In this document: in pieces, positions 26,901 to 35,776 of the stretch
How the letters are laid out: every line of letters starts with the position of its first letter
How positions within the stretch are numbered: the stretch's first letter is position 1
Source: Streptomyces sp. NBC_01431
GTDB taxonomy: Bacteria; Actinomycetota; Actinomycetes; Streptomycetales; Streptomycetaceae
Direction of reading: 5' to 3'
DNA: 64,000 bases
Assembly (NCBI RefSeq): GCF_036231355.1
Contig: NZ_CP109496.1
Span: forward strand, 1,426,001-1,490,000
Position numbers and translations under genes: made by a program
The notes under the pieces: generated by a model
Told to the model about the DNA's origin: nothing
Seen by the model: only the letters and a program-made list of their open reading frames with translations
Databases searched by the model: none

Positions 26901-28921
26901 ACACGCTCAACCAAACCGCGCTGCTCTTCGTGGAAAACGGGCGGCTGTGGCTGGGACCGCCGGGGTCCATCAATCAGGTGGACTCCCCAGCCATCCTGAT
27001 CTCCGGCAACGACCAGCAGTGGGACAACTATGATCTGATCACCCCGGGCCGGGCCAAGGGCAGCGACCTGCCCACTCTCTGGGCCCGGTCCAAGTCCGAC
27101 GGCACTATCCGTGCCTTCCCCGTCAAGGGGACCACCGACGCGCCCGACCTGAGCGGATTCACCGCCCCCGGCCTGGGCACAGTCCTCGGCACCGTCGACC
27201 CTGCCCGCTACCCGCGCATCGGCTCCGACGGCGACCTCACTGGCGACGGCATCCCGGACCTGTGGGCCGTCGACACCAACCAGCAGCTCGTCTCGTGGAA
27301 CGGCACCGGCACTGCGCCGACCACCCAAAACCCGCACCCGGACGTCACTGGCCTCTCCCCGGACCTGACGCCGCAGGGCAACCTCAACAGGCCTACAGCG
27401 GCCTGGAACCTGACCGGCCCGGCCGCCGACGGCACCGTCCCCAGCAGCACCGGCAGCTACCCCGTCACCCCGGCCAACATCAGCTGGCCGACCGGCATCA
27501 TCGACGGCCGGCGCACTGACTACGCCGCGTTCAACGGGCCCCAATCGACGATCAGCACCAGCGCCTCCGTCATCGACACCCGCAACAGCTTCACCATCAG
27601 CGCCTGGGCGAAGGCCTCTGGCGCCGGCGGCGTGATTGTCAGCCAGGACAACCCTGCGGCCCAGCAGAGTGACTTCCTCCTCTACCCGGACCCCGACGGC
27701 AGCACCTGGCGCTTCGCCCTCAGCAACCGCACGAAAATCACGTCCAACTGGCAGTACGACAACACCGACACCGTCAACGCCCAGGCCCGCATCAACCCCA
27801 ATGTCTGGACCCGGCTCACCGCCGTCTACAACGCGGACACCGGCCGGATGAGCCTGTACGCCAACGCCGTACTCGTGGGCTCCGGCAATCACAACAAGGC
27901 CAACAGTCCCGCGCCCACCGGCCCGCTCGTCTTCGGCCGCTACCAGGCCAAGGGCGCGCCCAACTCCATGAGCACAGGGCTGTACGGAGGCGTCAGCAAC
28001 CTCGCGATCTACCCGTACGCCGCCTCACTCACCACCCCCGACGCCCGCGGCCCCGTCACCGTCACCAGCTCTGCCGCCACCTGCATCGACACCGACGGCG
28101 GGCAGAGCACCGACGGCACAAAGGTTCAGATCTACACCTGCAACCAAACTGCCGCCCAGCAGCTCGAGCTCCGCGACGACGGCTCACTGCGCGTCCAGGG
28201 AAAGTGCGTCGAGACCGTCAACAGCGGCACCGCCAACGGCACCCTGATCCAGCTCATGACCTGCAAGGGCACCGCGAACCAGCAGTGGCAGGCCCGTGCC
28301 GACGGCAGCTACCTCAATGTCAACGCCCAGCGCTGCATCGACCGGAACAACAACACCCTCGCCAACAAAACGCAGCTGCAGCTGTGGGACTGCAAGGGCA
28401 TCGACTCCCAGACCTGGACCACCCCCAGCCTTGGCACCGCTGCCCTGCCCGCCCCCGCACCGCTGCCCGACAACGGCAAGGCGCCCACGCTGCCGGACAG
28501 CGGACTGCTCCACAACGCCAACAGCCGCTCCTGCCTGGAGATCAACAACTCCAGCAAGGACGATGGAGAGGCCGCCCAGCAGTGGGCGTGCAACGGACAG
28601 GCCGGCGCCAACTGGCAGTTCCACCCCACCGCCACCGCGGGTGTTTACGAGATCGTCAACGCCAATAGCGGCAAGTGCCTGGAAATCGGCAACGCCAACA
28701 CGGCCAACGGCGCCCACGCCCAGCAATGGACCTGCGTCCACAACGCCGCACAACAGTGGACCATCCAGCCCATCGACAACACAGGCAACTGGAACATCAC
28801 CAACCTCAACAGCGGCAAAGCCCTGGAAATCGACAGCTCCAGCAAGGCCGACGGAGCCCCCGCCCAGCAATGGACCCACACCGCCGACCCCAACCAGCCC
28901 AACCAGAGCTGGTACCTGTAG
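23996..28921 (+). CDS. Large secreted protein with LamG-like and two ricin-type beta-trefoil lectin domains
   Basis: 1641 aa from GTG 23996; TTG 24044, with GAGGA 8 nt upstream, is a good alternative that shortens a long basic leader. The signal region is WLRPVAGAAVLSMGLGFLAV then PTAAADSG. Following regions: an extracellular domain with 'RRTDGSWQNVDPTL' (about 140-330), a DNRLRE-like beta domain (about 380-560), FG-GAP-like metal loops FGDVNGDKVPDVL (about 805) and GDLTGDGIPDLW (about 1083), a LamG-like domain (about 1180-1350) and two beta-trefoils with QxW motifs (QQWQA, QTWTT, QQWAC, QQWTI) to the C-terminus. It probably binds polysaccharide outside the cell. It is divergent from the RHS toxin with a shared promoter region. 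Confidence 0.85.
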   Translation: MRVVSVCSQFTARTSTLRPSTSLSRIPRPGASRSRRTFRSWLRPVAGAAVLSMGLGFLAVPTAAADSGGHDFGPADASWAPSPVKTPTGNEKALQAARAQAKNSGTPVVVDYMTTASSQTVANPDGTLTTDNSSAPQRVRRTDGSWQNVDPTLHANTDGTITPVAVPSSLQFSGGGDAPMATMTTADGKKLALKAPFPLPKPVLDGDSALYKGVLPDVDLELTATALGGWRQVLIVRTAQAAANPAVKKLHLDVVADGLTVTADAAGNLKAADADGKARFTAPSPVMWDSATTAAPSAQPKQQKAFSSLAAQASPTDVPVIGTSSTDGPGASATVTKVAATTTAQGIDLVPDSKVLGQGQGPWFIDPGWNPPSTDSNGVQAWAQVQEAYPDTNEYNGTQYGQDTPATGYCGYVDTEHPCSPEGRTRAYFQVGIGGFLHNQGAYIIEARLKASVIAASSPSTKTPMSLYNTGTISNPTSWNQQPCGTSSVMAGCKNIGTVWMSGSGDIDYGVRDTIRSAVANAWPNFTFGFAPDDEYNKYYRQRFSSKAGQAPHLVITYDIKPTVSNPRTGPTPGFASTSSYSACNSSWDNAGWIGANTDTMLTIGTNSPTGATLSTKFKLWDNDNGNSTTNFATGWASGGDATVSAGALVDGHRYGWQALTTDDTLTSDVSGACYFLVDRTPPTATVTSTDFPASGTLNAQPKYAGQPGVFTLTGTDPVPVSGGRSSGLACARWTTDPVKAAATGWKCTDTTAGIVKLSGGKADVTITPPHWGTNFVYLQTQDDAGNMSQPAVYSYYAPVNPNDPVKPVFGDVNGDKVPDVLLPDSAGDLRRIGGGTDPNTAPNAPFKTADDTDPRAGFHASPNGNGWKNTQTTHRGSLGYKTVDDLIAHQPGDNNLYLYPNDTASSRFDAQFKIIMAKPTSCAKSDASTSISCADYGYSSDWSKVTQIAAFGSLAGDSARQLPGTNQYTLNQTALLFVENGRLWLGPPGSINQVDSPAILISGNDQQWDNYDLITPGRAKGSDLPTLWARSKSDGTIRAFPVKGTTDAPDLSGFTAPGLGTVLGTVDPARYPRIGSDGDLTGDGIPDLWAVDTNQQLVSWNGTGTAPTTQNPHPDVTGLSPDLTPQGNLNRPTAAWNLTGPAADGTVPSSTGSYPVTPANISWPTGIIDGRRTDYAAFNGPQSTISTSASVIDTRNSFTISAWAKASGAGGVIVSQDNPAAQQSDFLLYPDPDGSTWRFALSNRTKITSNWQYDNTDTVNAQARINPNVWTRLTAVYNADTGRMSLYANAVLVGSGNHNKANSPAPTGPLVFGRYQAKGAPNSMSTGLYGGVSNLAIYPYAASLTTPDARGPVTVTSSAATCIDTDGGQSTDGTKVQIYTCNQTAAQQLELRDDGSLRVQGKCVETVNSGTANGTLIQLMTCKGTANQQWQARADGSYLNVNAQRCIDRNNNTLANKTQLQLWDCKGIDSQTWTTPSLGTAALPAPAPLPDNGKAPTLPDSGLLHNANSRSCLEINNSSKDDGEAAQQWACNGQAGANWQFHPTATAGVYEIVNANSGKCLEIGNANTANGAHAQQWTCVHNAAQQWTIQPIDNTGNWNITNLNSGKALEIDSSSKADGAPAQQWTHTADPNQPNQSWYL

Positions 28922-28965
28922 CCAGCACCAACTGACATAGCGTCACAGCACCACCTGCACCACCA

Positions 28966-29008
28966 ACGGCCGGCCGCCTACCTCGCCACGGGGAAGGCGG
29001 CCGGCCGT
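28966..29008. terminator. Terminator hairpin after the lectin gene
   Basis: A 13-bp perfect inverted repeat, ACGGCCGGCCGCC at 28966-28978 and its complement at 28996-29008, with a 17-nt loop, 45 bp after the lectin stop codon. Confidence 0.75.
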
Positions 29009-29656
29009 CAGTCTGTCGAGCCCCTCCCCCAGGGCACTCCGATCGAGCAAACGGGATGCCGGGTGATCCGGCGGGATGTCAACGTCCATCTTCGGCGCGT
29101 CCGCGATGGTAGCGAGGAGCAGGACGCTTCATCAGTACCGCCGCCGCGGGAACGGCCACGACAGCGAGTTGTCGCAACCCAACGGCCCGCCAGAGGGCCA
29201 AGCGACGTACCCCGAACCTGCTGGTAGGGCAAACGGCGGACCGTGGCCCTCGCTCTCCAGCCCAAACTGTCCGCCGCTGGGAATCCCATCGTCCGCTCCG
29301 GCGCAGCAGGTGCCACGCACAGGAGACGGCGCTGGTCAGGGCCCGATCCGCCAGCAGCAAGCCCACCATACGAAGCAGGGCAGTGACTCGGCGGACACAA
29401 CTCACTCACGGACACGCCCGCGCAGAACGTCGGCAAGTCCAGGGGGCCTTCTTAAAAATCTTCAGCGAGCTTTCGCGGACTGGGGTGAGAGAAAAAGTGC
29501 TGGTCAGCGCCCGATTCGCCCAGGGCTTGGCCGACACACGGCAGGGCTACAGCTCCCTGGCAGCAGACCGGTAGCGACCTGGAGGCAAGGCTGTGACGGG
29601 GGCGGCTGGCGCGATGGGCGGCGACCCCATCCGCCGCATCGAGGCTAGGAGCCGCC
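29009..29656. other. Intergenic region without a convincing gene
   Basis: No frame on either strand shows a family motif plus a start context. A minus-strand stretch near 29010-29085 reads MDVDIPPDHPASRLLDRSAL and could be the tail of a lost gene. The 3' end, 29440-29656, is A/T-richer and is the likely promoter region of the regulator gene at 29657. Confidence 0.4.
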
Positions 29657-30415
29657 ATGCGCCCCACGTCCCTTCGTCCCCACCGCCCGCTCTCGTTGGT
29701 GTCACCCCTGGACCAGGTCGAGTCCGCGTTCCTCTCGCTGGCCGCAGGGGCCAGCCCGCTCTGCGTGCCGGTGGCGCTGTCCGCCGACTCAGACACCGTC
29801 AGCTCGCTGTCCGTCGCCCGGGTCCGTGCGCAGATGGTGCACCCCAGCTGCACCGAGCGGGCCCGTGCCGCGGTGTGGAGTGAAATCCTGCGCCGACGGG
29901 CGCTGTTCGGGGAGCCGTGGGGCACCGTCGCCGTCGGCCTCACCATCCCCGCGCTGCGGCGCACCTTGTCCCGGCTGCCGCGACTGGTGGAAGTGGAGGC
30001 ATGTGAGCTGGAGCAGGAGGTCCTGGCGGCGGTCATCGCCGAACTCGCCGTCCTGACCATGGATGAGCCGCAGGCCGGGCTGCGGCTGGTGCGGGCCGGT
30101 GACCGGGCCGCGCACCGTCTGCTGTACGCCGCGCAGCGCACACGGCGCATCGAGGCCCTGCCGCTCGATGAGAACGCGGTGCCGCAGCCCCTGGCCGCCC
30201 GAGGCATGGCGGAGGTGTTCGCCGTGCTCCTGCGGGCCGTCCGTGCCGGGGTCCTCACCGAGAGGGAGGCTGAACTCATCGCACAGACCAGGCTGGAGCG
30301 CCAGGTGATGGCCAAGGCGGCGAGCACGGTGGGTATGAGTGTGCGCGCCGCCTTCCGCCACCGGGGCGCCGCCGAGCGGCGCCTGGCAGGCGCGCTGGCT
30401 GCGCAGGAGTTCTGA
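29657..30415 (+). CDS. Helix-turn-helix (sigma-region-4-like) protein at the head of the T4SS operon
   Basis: 252 aa, ATG with AGGAG 5 nt upstream. The C-terminal 60 residues (LTEREAELIAQTRLERQVMA, then AASTVGMSVRAAFRHRGAAE) look like sigma-70 region 4 or a related HTH. The N-terminal part contains 'VHPSCTERARAAVWSEILRRRALFGEPWGTVAVGL' pieces and is helical. No ECF region 2 is obvious, so it may be a sigma-like regulator rather than a working sigma factor. It lies 290 bp before the pilin-like gene on the same strand and is a candidate controller of the secretion operon. Confidence 0.65.
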   Translation: MRPTSLRPHRPLSLVSPLDQVESAFLSLAAGASPLCVPVALSADSDTVSSLSVARVRAQMVHPSCTERARAAVWSEILRRRALFGEPWGTVAVGLTIPALRRTLSRLPRLVEVEACELEQEVLAAVIAELAVLTMDEPQAGLRLVRAGDRAAHRLLYAAQRTRRIEALPLDENAVPQPLAARGMAEVFAVLLRAVRAGVLTEREAELIAQTRLERQVMAKAASTVGMSVRAAFRHRGAAERRLAGALAAQEF

Positions 30416-30454
30416 GGCCCCGGTGGCACGATCGGGCCCCGCTTTTCTCCTTAA

Positions 30455-30499
30455 GAGAGTGAGAGCACCTACGGAACCCCCAGTGTCGTAGCCACTCTC
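30455..30499 (+). promoter_or_regulatory. Nested hairpin in the leader of the T4SS operon
   Basis: Outer arms GAGAGTG (30455-30461) and CACTCTC (30493-30499) enclose inner arms CTACG (30469-30473) and CGTAG (30487-30491). Both pairs are perfect and stack on one axis with a 13-nt loop. It lies between the regulator and the pilin-like gene and could be a terminator/attenuator or protein-binding leader. Confidence 0.35.
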
Positions 30500-30708
30500 A
30501 TCTCCCTCTCGTCCCTGGGAGTTCGGGCACGGCGTCTCGTGCTGACACCCCGAACCCGCCCCTCCCGCATCCAGCGGCTCACCTTGCCTGCAAGGAGGTG
30601 AAGCGCTGTCGCGGGCCAGCCTGGACTCCCAGGGACGGAACTCTCATCGCCCCTCTCCTCCTTTCTCGCTCACCTGCTGCCTGCGCCTTCACGAGGAGGT
30701 GTGTGTCC

Positions 30709-31089
30709 GTGCCCGTACTTCTGCGCCCGCTGCGGGCAAGGACCCGCCGACTGACGTGGCGCCAACTGGGCCGTATCGCTGTCCGGGTCCTGTTCATGAC
30801 GGCATGCGCGCTCGCCGCCCTGCTGGCGCATCCACGGAGCTCGTGGGCCGTCGCGGACGTCCCCACAGTGATCAACAATCTGCGGAACTGGATCCTGGGG
30901 CTGCTGACCGGACTGGCCACGCTGTTCCTCACCTTCGGCGGGCTGCGCTACCTGATGGCCGGAGGTGACCCGGGCGAAGTCGAGGCGGCCAAACGGGCCT
31001 TGAAGGCCGCGGCCATCGGCTACGGCCTGGCCATCCTCGCCCCCGTCCTGGTCACCGTCCTGCAGAGCATCGTCGGAGCCGGAACATGA
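30709..31089 (+). CDS. VirB2/TrbC-like pilin subunit of a type IV secretion system
   Basis: 126 aa from GTG 30709, which lies 9 nt after AGGAGG (30694-30699); GTG 30703 is closer than usual and upstream frames are longer than the family. There is a leader with a hydrophobic core (VLFMTACALAALLAH then SSWA, a cleavage site), then two membrane helices: WILGLLTGLATLFLTFGGLR and AAAIGYGLAILAPVLVTVLQ, joined by a short charged loop YLMAGGDPGEVEAAKRAL. This short two-helix layout is that of VirB2/TrbC pilins and of Gram-positive PrgF-like subunits. The stop overlaps the next ATG. Confidence 0.75.
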   Translation: MPVLLRPLRARTRRLTWRQLGRIAVRVLFMTACALAALLAHPRSSWAVADVPTVINNLRNWILGLLTGLATLFLTFGGLRYLMAGGDPGEVEAAKRALKAAAIGYGLAILAPVLVTVLQSIVGAGT

Positions 31090-33029
31090 CGGCCCGCCGC
31101 ATCCTCGCCTCCGTTGTGGTGACAACCGCGCTGCTGCTTGGCGCGACGGCCCTGGTCTCGCCGCCTGCGCACGCCACTTCGGTCTCCGCCCCGGCCGGGA
31201 TCCGGTTGGCGCCTGCTGAGCCCGAACCTGTCCCGGCAGCCGCACCTGCGCCGCAACTCACACCGGCCCCAGCGCCCACACCCGGCCCGACCCCGCAACC
31301 GACCCCCGCTCCCGCACCGGGGCCGCTCCCGACACCCGGCCCTTCCACACCGCGCCCCCAGCCGTCTCGCCCGCCGGAGCCCGCACCGGGCTTGGTCCCG
31401 CCCGCCTGCGAGGTGGCCGGGATCCCCTGTGACAAGGGCAGCACCGGCTTCGGCAGCCTCCTCGATGTCCCCGCCGTGATCGTCAATGCGATCACGGCAT
31501 TCCTCGGGACACTCGTCGACCAGATCATGAAGCCGCTGCGGGAACTCCTCGGCGCCACCCTGCTGTCCACGCCCGATGTCACCGAGCAGGCCGACATCAA
31601 ACGCCTGTGGACCGGTTCCCTCGGACTCGCGGGCGGGATCTACGTGCTGTTCGTGACCGCGGGCGGGCTCACGGTCATGGCGCACGAGACCCTGCAGAGC
31701 CGCTACGCGCTCAAGCAGATCGCGCCGCGCCTGCTGATCGGGATCATCGCCGCTGCGATCTCGCTGACCGCGACGGGCAAGGCCATCTCCCTGGCCAACG
31801 CTCTCTCCCACGCTCTCATGGGTACCGACGCCTCCGACGCCGGCAAGGGACTGATCGAACGGGTCATCCCGTTCGCTCTGTTCGGTGGCCAGGGCTTGGC
31901 CCTGTACGTGTTGTTGATCGCGATCCTCATGATCCTTCTGATCCTGGCCGTCCTCGTCGGCTACATCGTCCGGGTCGCGGTCATCGCGGTGATCGCCGTC
32001 TCGGGGCCGCTCGCCCTGTCCTGCTACGCGCACCCGGTCACCGACCAGGTGGCCCGGATGTGGTGGCGCGCGCTGGCCGGGTGTCTGACGATCCAGGTCG
32101 CCCAGTCCGTCACGCTGATCGTCGCGCTGAAGGTGTTCTTCGCCCCGGGGGCCACCCTGCTCGGCTTCCCCAAGCCGAACCAGCTCGGGACTCTGCTGGC
32201 CGGGCTCGCCCTGTTCTGGATCCTGTTCAAGATCCCGGGCTGGTGTGCGCGAGTCGTCTTCCGTTCCACTCCCCTGCACCCCCAACTCCCCGCTCCGCTG
32301 CGGATGTTGCAGTCGGTTGCCTTGTGGCGACTGATCAACCGGTACGTTCCCGGCGCCGCGGTGCTGCGCCGTCGCGCCGGGGGTGGCGGTGGTGGGCGGC
32401 CTGGCGGACCGGGTGGGCGCGGTAGACCGTCGGGCGGCCCGCGCGGTGGTGGTAGCCGTCCCGGCCGTGCACCGGGCGGTGGGGGTGGTGGCCGGCTCCC
32501 GGTGCCGGGCGGCCTCGCCGGACTCGCCCTGCGCCGGGGCAGGGCCCTGGTCGCGAGAGCCCGCTCGCGCGCCAGCAGTCGTGCGCCCGCTGCCACAGCG
32601 GCAACCGGAGGCCACGTCGCCACCCCCACCGGCTTGCGCACGGCTCGGCGCGGTGGCGCACCGCCCGGCCCAGCGCGCGGGACCGCAGGCCCCCGCTCGG
32701 TCATCCATCCCTCGCAGGCCCGTCGCACCCGGCAGTTGACGCTGCCCATTCCTGCCAAGCGCGTCCCGGCCCGTCCCGGGCGGCCAATCCAGCTGAGCCT
32801 GCCGGTCACCGCTCAGCGAGTGCCGCGCAACGCCCGCACCACCTCCAACCCCCTGGCAGGCGCGCCCCCGGCGGCGCCCCGGCCAGCCGCCGTACCGGCG
32901 CCGGTACGGCGTGTGCGACAGATGGCGCTCCCGGTACCCGCCGCCCGCGTCCGCACCCGCCCGGTCCGGCCTGTGCAGTTGCGTCTGCCCCTTGAACCAC
33001 CCGCTCCCCCGTCCCCTTCCCGGAGGTGA
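31086..33029 (+). CDS. VirB6/TrbL-like polytopic channel protein
   Basis: 647 aa. A signal-like N-terminus (ILASVVVTTALLLGATALVS) is followed by a Pro/Ala-rich linker (about 40-105) with repeated PTP/PAP units. Next comes a membrane domain with five or six helices (about 145-400), including GGIYVLFVTAGGLTVMAHE and LYVLLIAILMILLILAVLVG. The tail of about 230 residues is rich in Gly, Arg and Pro, probably disordered and cytoplasmic or wall-facing. Size and topology match VirB6-type inner-membrane channels of Gram-positive conjugation systems. It is coupled to the pilin gene by ATGA. The unusually long low-complexity tail holds three related segments like RQLTLPIPAKRVPARPGRP. Confidence 0.75.
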   Translation: MTARRILASVVVTTALLLGATALVSPPAHATSVSAPAGIRLAPAEPEPVPAAAPAPQLTPAPAPTPGPTPQPTPAPAPGPLPTPGPSTPRPQPSRPPEPAPGLVPPACEVAGIPCDKGSTGFGSLLDVPAVIVNAITAFLGTLVDQIMKPLRELLGATLLSTPDVTEQADIKRLWTGSLGLAGGIYVLFVTAGGLTVMAHETLQSRYALKQIAPRLLIGIIAAAISLTATGKAISLANALSHALMGTDASDAGKGLIERVIPFALFGGQGLALYVLLIAILMILLILAVLVGYIVRVAVIAVIAVSGPLALSCYAHPVTDQVARMWWRALAGCLTIQVAQSVTLIVALKVFFAPGATLLGFPKPNQLGTLLAGLALFWILFKIPGWCARVVFRSTPLHPQLPAPLRMLQSVALWRLINRYVPGAAVLRRRAGGGGGGRPGGPGGRGRPSGGPRGGGSRPGRAPGGGGGGRLPVPGGLAGLALRRGRALVARARSRASSRAPAATAATGGHVATPTGLRTARRGGAPPGPARGTAGPRSVIHPSQARRTRQLTLPIPAKRVPARPGRPIQLSLPVTAQRVPRNARTTSNPLAGAPPAAPRPAAVPAPVRRVRQMALPVPAARVRTRPVRPVQLRLPLEPPAPPSPSRR

Positions 33030-33035
33030 ACCGCG

Positions 33036-33941
33036 ATGACCGCCGACCTGGACGACGAGCACGTGACCTCGGCCCGGATCCCCGCCGATGTGTCCAAGGC
33101 CGACCGCATTCTTGGCCCGTTGACCGCACGTCAGACCGCGATCCTGGCCGTCGCCGGGCTGATGCTGTACGGCGGGTACTGGGCATCTCGCCCGTTCATG
33201 CATCCCCTCGCCTATGCGGCGCTGACCGCGCCGGTCGCGGTGGTCGTGACGGTCATCGCGGTGGGGCGGCGGGACGGCATCGGCCTGGACCGTCTCCTGC
33301 TCGCCGCCGTCCACTACCACCGCACGCCCAAACGGCGCGTTCCCGCTGCCGAAGGCGTCCAGCCACTCCCGGAGTTCGTTCCCGCAGAGTGGCGGACGCA
33401 GGTCGGCCCAGCCCCAGCCGTGCTCGACCTGCCATGCCGGGAGGTATCCGAGACCGGTGTGCTGGGCCTCGCGAGGGATGGGCACAGTGCGCTCGCGGTG
33501 TGCTCCACGGTCAATTTCCACCTGCGCACCGGCGGGGAACAGCAGGCGCTGACCGAAGCGTTCGCCCGCTGGCTCAACTCGCTGACCGGTCCGACCCAGG
33601 TCCTGGTGCGCGCCCACCGCCTCGACGTCACCCCCCTCGTCGACGAGCTAACCCAGCTCGCACCTACGCTGACGCACCCCGCGCTGGAGCGGGCCGCGCG
33701 CGCTCATGGCGGCTTCCTCACCGGGCTCGCCGCGGAACGGGACCTGCTCACCCGCCAGGTCCTGCTGGTGACCCGCGAGCCCGCAGCTTCCAGCGGGGCG
33801 CGGGCGAGCCATCGCCTCACCGAAGCCGCGCGCGCTCTGGAAGCCGCCGAGATCACCGTCACACCGCTGGACACGGAGGCAGCCACCGACATGGTCCGTC
33901 CCGCCGCCGACCCCGACGCGCTCCCCCTGGCAGGCCTGTGA
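33036..33941 (+). CDS. PrgI-family T4SS membrane protein
   Basis: 301 aa. The N-terminal part 'ARIPADVSKADRILGPLTARQ' leading into two close membrane helices (TAILAVAGLMLYGGYW and YAALTAPVAVVVTVIAV) is the PrgI signature. The remainder is a soluble domain with 'LPLPEFVPAEWR'-like linker and 'LALAVCSTVNFHLRT'. PrgI proteins sit in the membrane and contact the VirB4 ATPase encoded next. GGAGG lies 9 nt before the ATG, and its stop overlaps the VirB4 start (TGATG). Confidence 0.75.
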   Translation: MTADLDDEHVTSARIPADVSKADRILGPLTARQTAILAVAGLMLYGGYWASRPFMHPLAYAALTAPVAVVVTVIAVGRRDGIGLDRLLLAAVHYHRTPKRRVPAAEGVQPLPEFVPAEWRTQVGPAPAVLDLPCREVSETGVLGLARDGHSALAVCSTVNFHLRTGGEQQALTEAFARWLNSLTGPTQVLVRAHRLDVTPLVDELTQLAPTLTHPALERAARAHGGFLTGLAAERDLLTRQVLLVTREPAASSGARASHRLTEAARALEAAEITVTPLDTEAATDMVRPAADPDALPLAGL

Positions 33942-35776
33942 TGCTCCACCGACTCCTTGACCACCGAACTCGTAACTCCAGCCGGGTGGTTGATGCGAGC
34001 GCTGAGCTGGCCTTCCTGGGACCGGACGCGATTGAAGTCCATTCCCGCACCCTGGCGGTGGGTAGTCATCTCGCCGCCACGCTGATCGTGACCGGCTATC
34101 CGGCCGAGGTCGTTCCCGGCTGGCTTGATCCGCTGCTGACCTACCCCGGCCGCCTCGACATCGCCCTGCACATCGAACCGACTCCCAGCCCTTTGGCCGC
34201 GCAGCAGCTCAAGAAGCAGCGGGCCCGCCTGGAATCCTCGCGCCGCACCGACTGGGGCCACGGGCGCCTGGACGACCCGGACACCGAGGCAGCCGCCCAG
34301 GACGCAGCCGACCTCGCGTACCGCATCGCCCGCGGCGAGGGGAAACTCTTCCAGCTCGGCCTGTACATGACCGTCTACGGCCAGGACGAGGAGCACCTGG
34401 CGGACGAGGTGGCACAGGTCCGTGCGATCGCCGAGTCCCTGCTGGTGTCGACCGCGCCTGCCACCTACCGGGCGTTGCCCGGCTGGCTGGCCACCCTCCC
34501 CTTCGGCCTGGACACGCTGAAGGTGCGGCGCACCTTCGACACCGAGGCGCTGGCCGCCTGTTTCCCCTTCGCCTCTCCCGACCTGCCCGCGAGCGCCGCG
34601 ATGTCGCCGGGCGGTGTGCTGTACGGGGTCAATACGGCCAGTGGGTCGCTGGTGTTGTGGGACCGCTTCGCCCAGGACAACTACAACTCGATCCTGTTGG
34701 CGCGGTCCGGGGCCGGCAAGTCGTATCTGACGAAGCTGGAGCTGCTGCGGCTGCTGTTCACCGGTACCGAGGCGATGGTCATCGACCCCGAGGACGAGTA
34801 CGTACGCCTGGCCGAGGCGGTCGGTGGCAGCGTCATCCGCCTCGGTGACCCCGATGTGCGGCTCAACCCCTTCGACCTGCCCCCGAGGGGTGAGGAGGGC
34901 GAGGATGTCCTGACCCGGCGGGTGCTGTTCCTGCACACCTTCCTGGCCGTCCTGCTCGGCAGTGAACTCTCCGCCACCGAACGGGCCGTGCTGGACAAGG
35001 CGGTGCTGGCCACCTACCGCGCGGCCGGGATCACTGCCGATCCGGCCACGTGGACGCGCCCGGCGCCGCGGCTGGGCGATCTCGCCGCCCAGCTGACGGC
35101 CTTGCCGGATCCGGCAGCGGGCACCCTGGCCGCGCGTCTGGACCCGTACGTGGCCGGTTCGCACCGGCAGTTGTTCGCGGGTCCCACCACGACCCGGCCC
35201 GCCGGGCACCTGGTCGTCTTCTCCCTTCGGGAGATCCCCGAGGAGCTGAAGAGTGCGGGCATGCTGCTGGCTCTTGATGCGATCTGGCAGCAGGTGGCCC
35301 ACACCGGTGCGCGCCGCAGGCGTCTGATCGTGGTCGACGAGGCGTGGCTCTTGATGCGGGACGGCCACGGGGCACGGTTCCTGTTCAAGATGGCCAAGGC
35401 GGCGCGCAAGTACTGGACGGGCCTTGCGGTGGTCACCCAGGACGCCGACGACGTCCTGGCGTCCGATCTCGGGAGGGCGATTGTCAGCAACGCGGCCACC
35501 CAGCTGCTGATGCGTCAGGCCCCGCAGGCCATCGACCAGATCGGAGGCGCCTTCCGTCTCTCCCGGGGCGAGCGTCATCATCTGCTGTCTGCGCCCCGGG
35601 GCTGTGCTCTCCTGCTGTCGGGCCGTACGAAGATCTCGTTCAGCCCTCTCGCCTCCCCCGACGAACACGACCTCATCACCACGGACCCGGTCGAGCTCCA
35701 GGCCCGCGAGCAGGATCCGCAGGACGAGGCGGACGACCCGTACGGGCTGCCGGACCTGACAGGCCTCGAACCATGA
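33941..35776 (+). CDS. VirB4-like T4SS ATPase
   Basis: 611 aa. Walker A is ARSGAGKSYLTK (about residues 249-260), Walker B is RLIVVDEAWLLM (about 460-471), and a Gln/Asn-rich segment 'LAVVTQDADDVLASDLGRAIVSNA' carries the usual sensor region. The N-terminal domain 'EVHSRTLAVGSHLAATLIVTGYP' is standard for VirB4. VirB4 hexamers power pilus assembly and substrate transfer at the membrane. ATG 33941 is chosen because it overlaps the prgI-like stop and gives family length. The stop overlaps the next gene by 4 bp. Confidence 0.9.
   Translation: MLHRLLDHRTRNSSRVVDASAELAFLGPDAIEVHSRTLAVGSHLAATLIVTGYPAEVVPGWLDPLLTYPGRLDIALHIEPTPSPLAAQQLKKQRARLESSRRTDWGHGRLDDPDTEAAAQDAADLAYRIARGEGKLFQLGLYMTVYGQDEEHLADEVAQVRAIAESLLVSTAPATYRALPGWLATLPFGLDTLKVRRTFDTEALAACFPFASPDLPASAAMSPGGVLYGVNTASGSLVLWDRFAQDNYNSILLARSGAGKSYLTKLELLRLLFTGTEAMVIDPEDEYVRLAEAVGGSVIRLGDPDVRLNPFDLPPRGEEGEDVLTRRVLFLHTFLAVLLGSELSATERAVLDKAVLATYRAAGITADPATWTRPAPRLGDLAAQLTALPDPAAGTLAARLDPYVAGSHRQLFAGPTTTRPAGHLVVFSLREIPEELKSAGMLLALDAIWQQVAHTGARRRRLIVVDEAWLLMRDGHGARFLFKMAKAARKYWTGLAVVTQDADDVLASDLGRAIVSNAATQLLMRQAPQAIDQIGGAFRLSRGERHHLLSAPRGCALLLSGRTKISFSPLASPDEHDLITTDPVELQAREQDPQDEADDPYGLPDLTGLEP

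Noticed and set aside
24638..27892. 1084-codon minus-strand open frame under the lectin gene
   Set aside because: Val/Gly/Arg-rich composition typical of antisense frames; the plus strand has clear domains and a signal peptide.
33026..33940. Longer N-terminus for the VirB4-like protein
   Set aside because: It overlaps the PrgI-like gene in another frame; ATG 33941 overlapping the prgI stop gives a normal VirB4 start.
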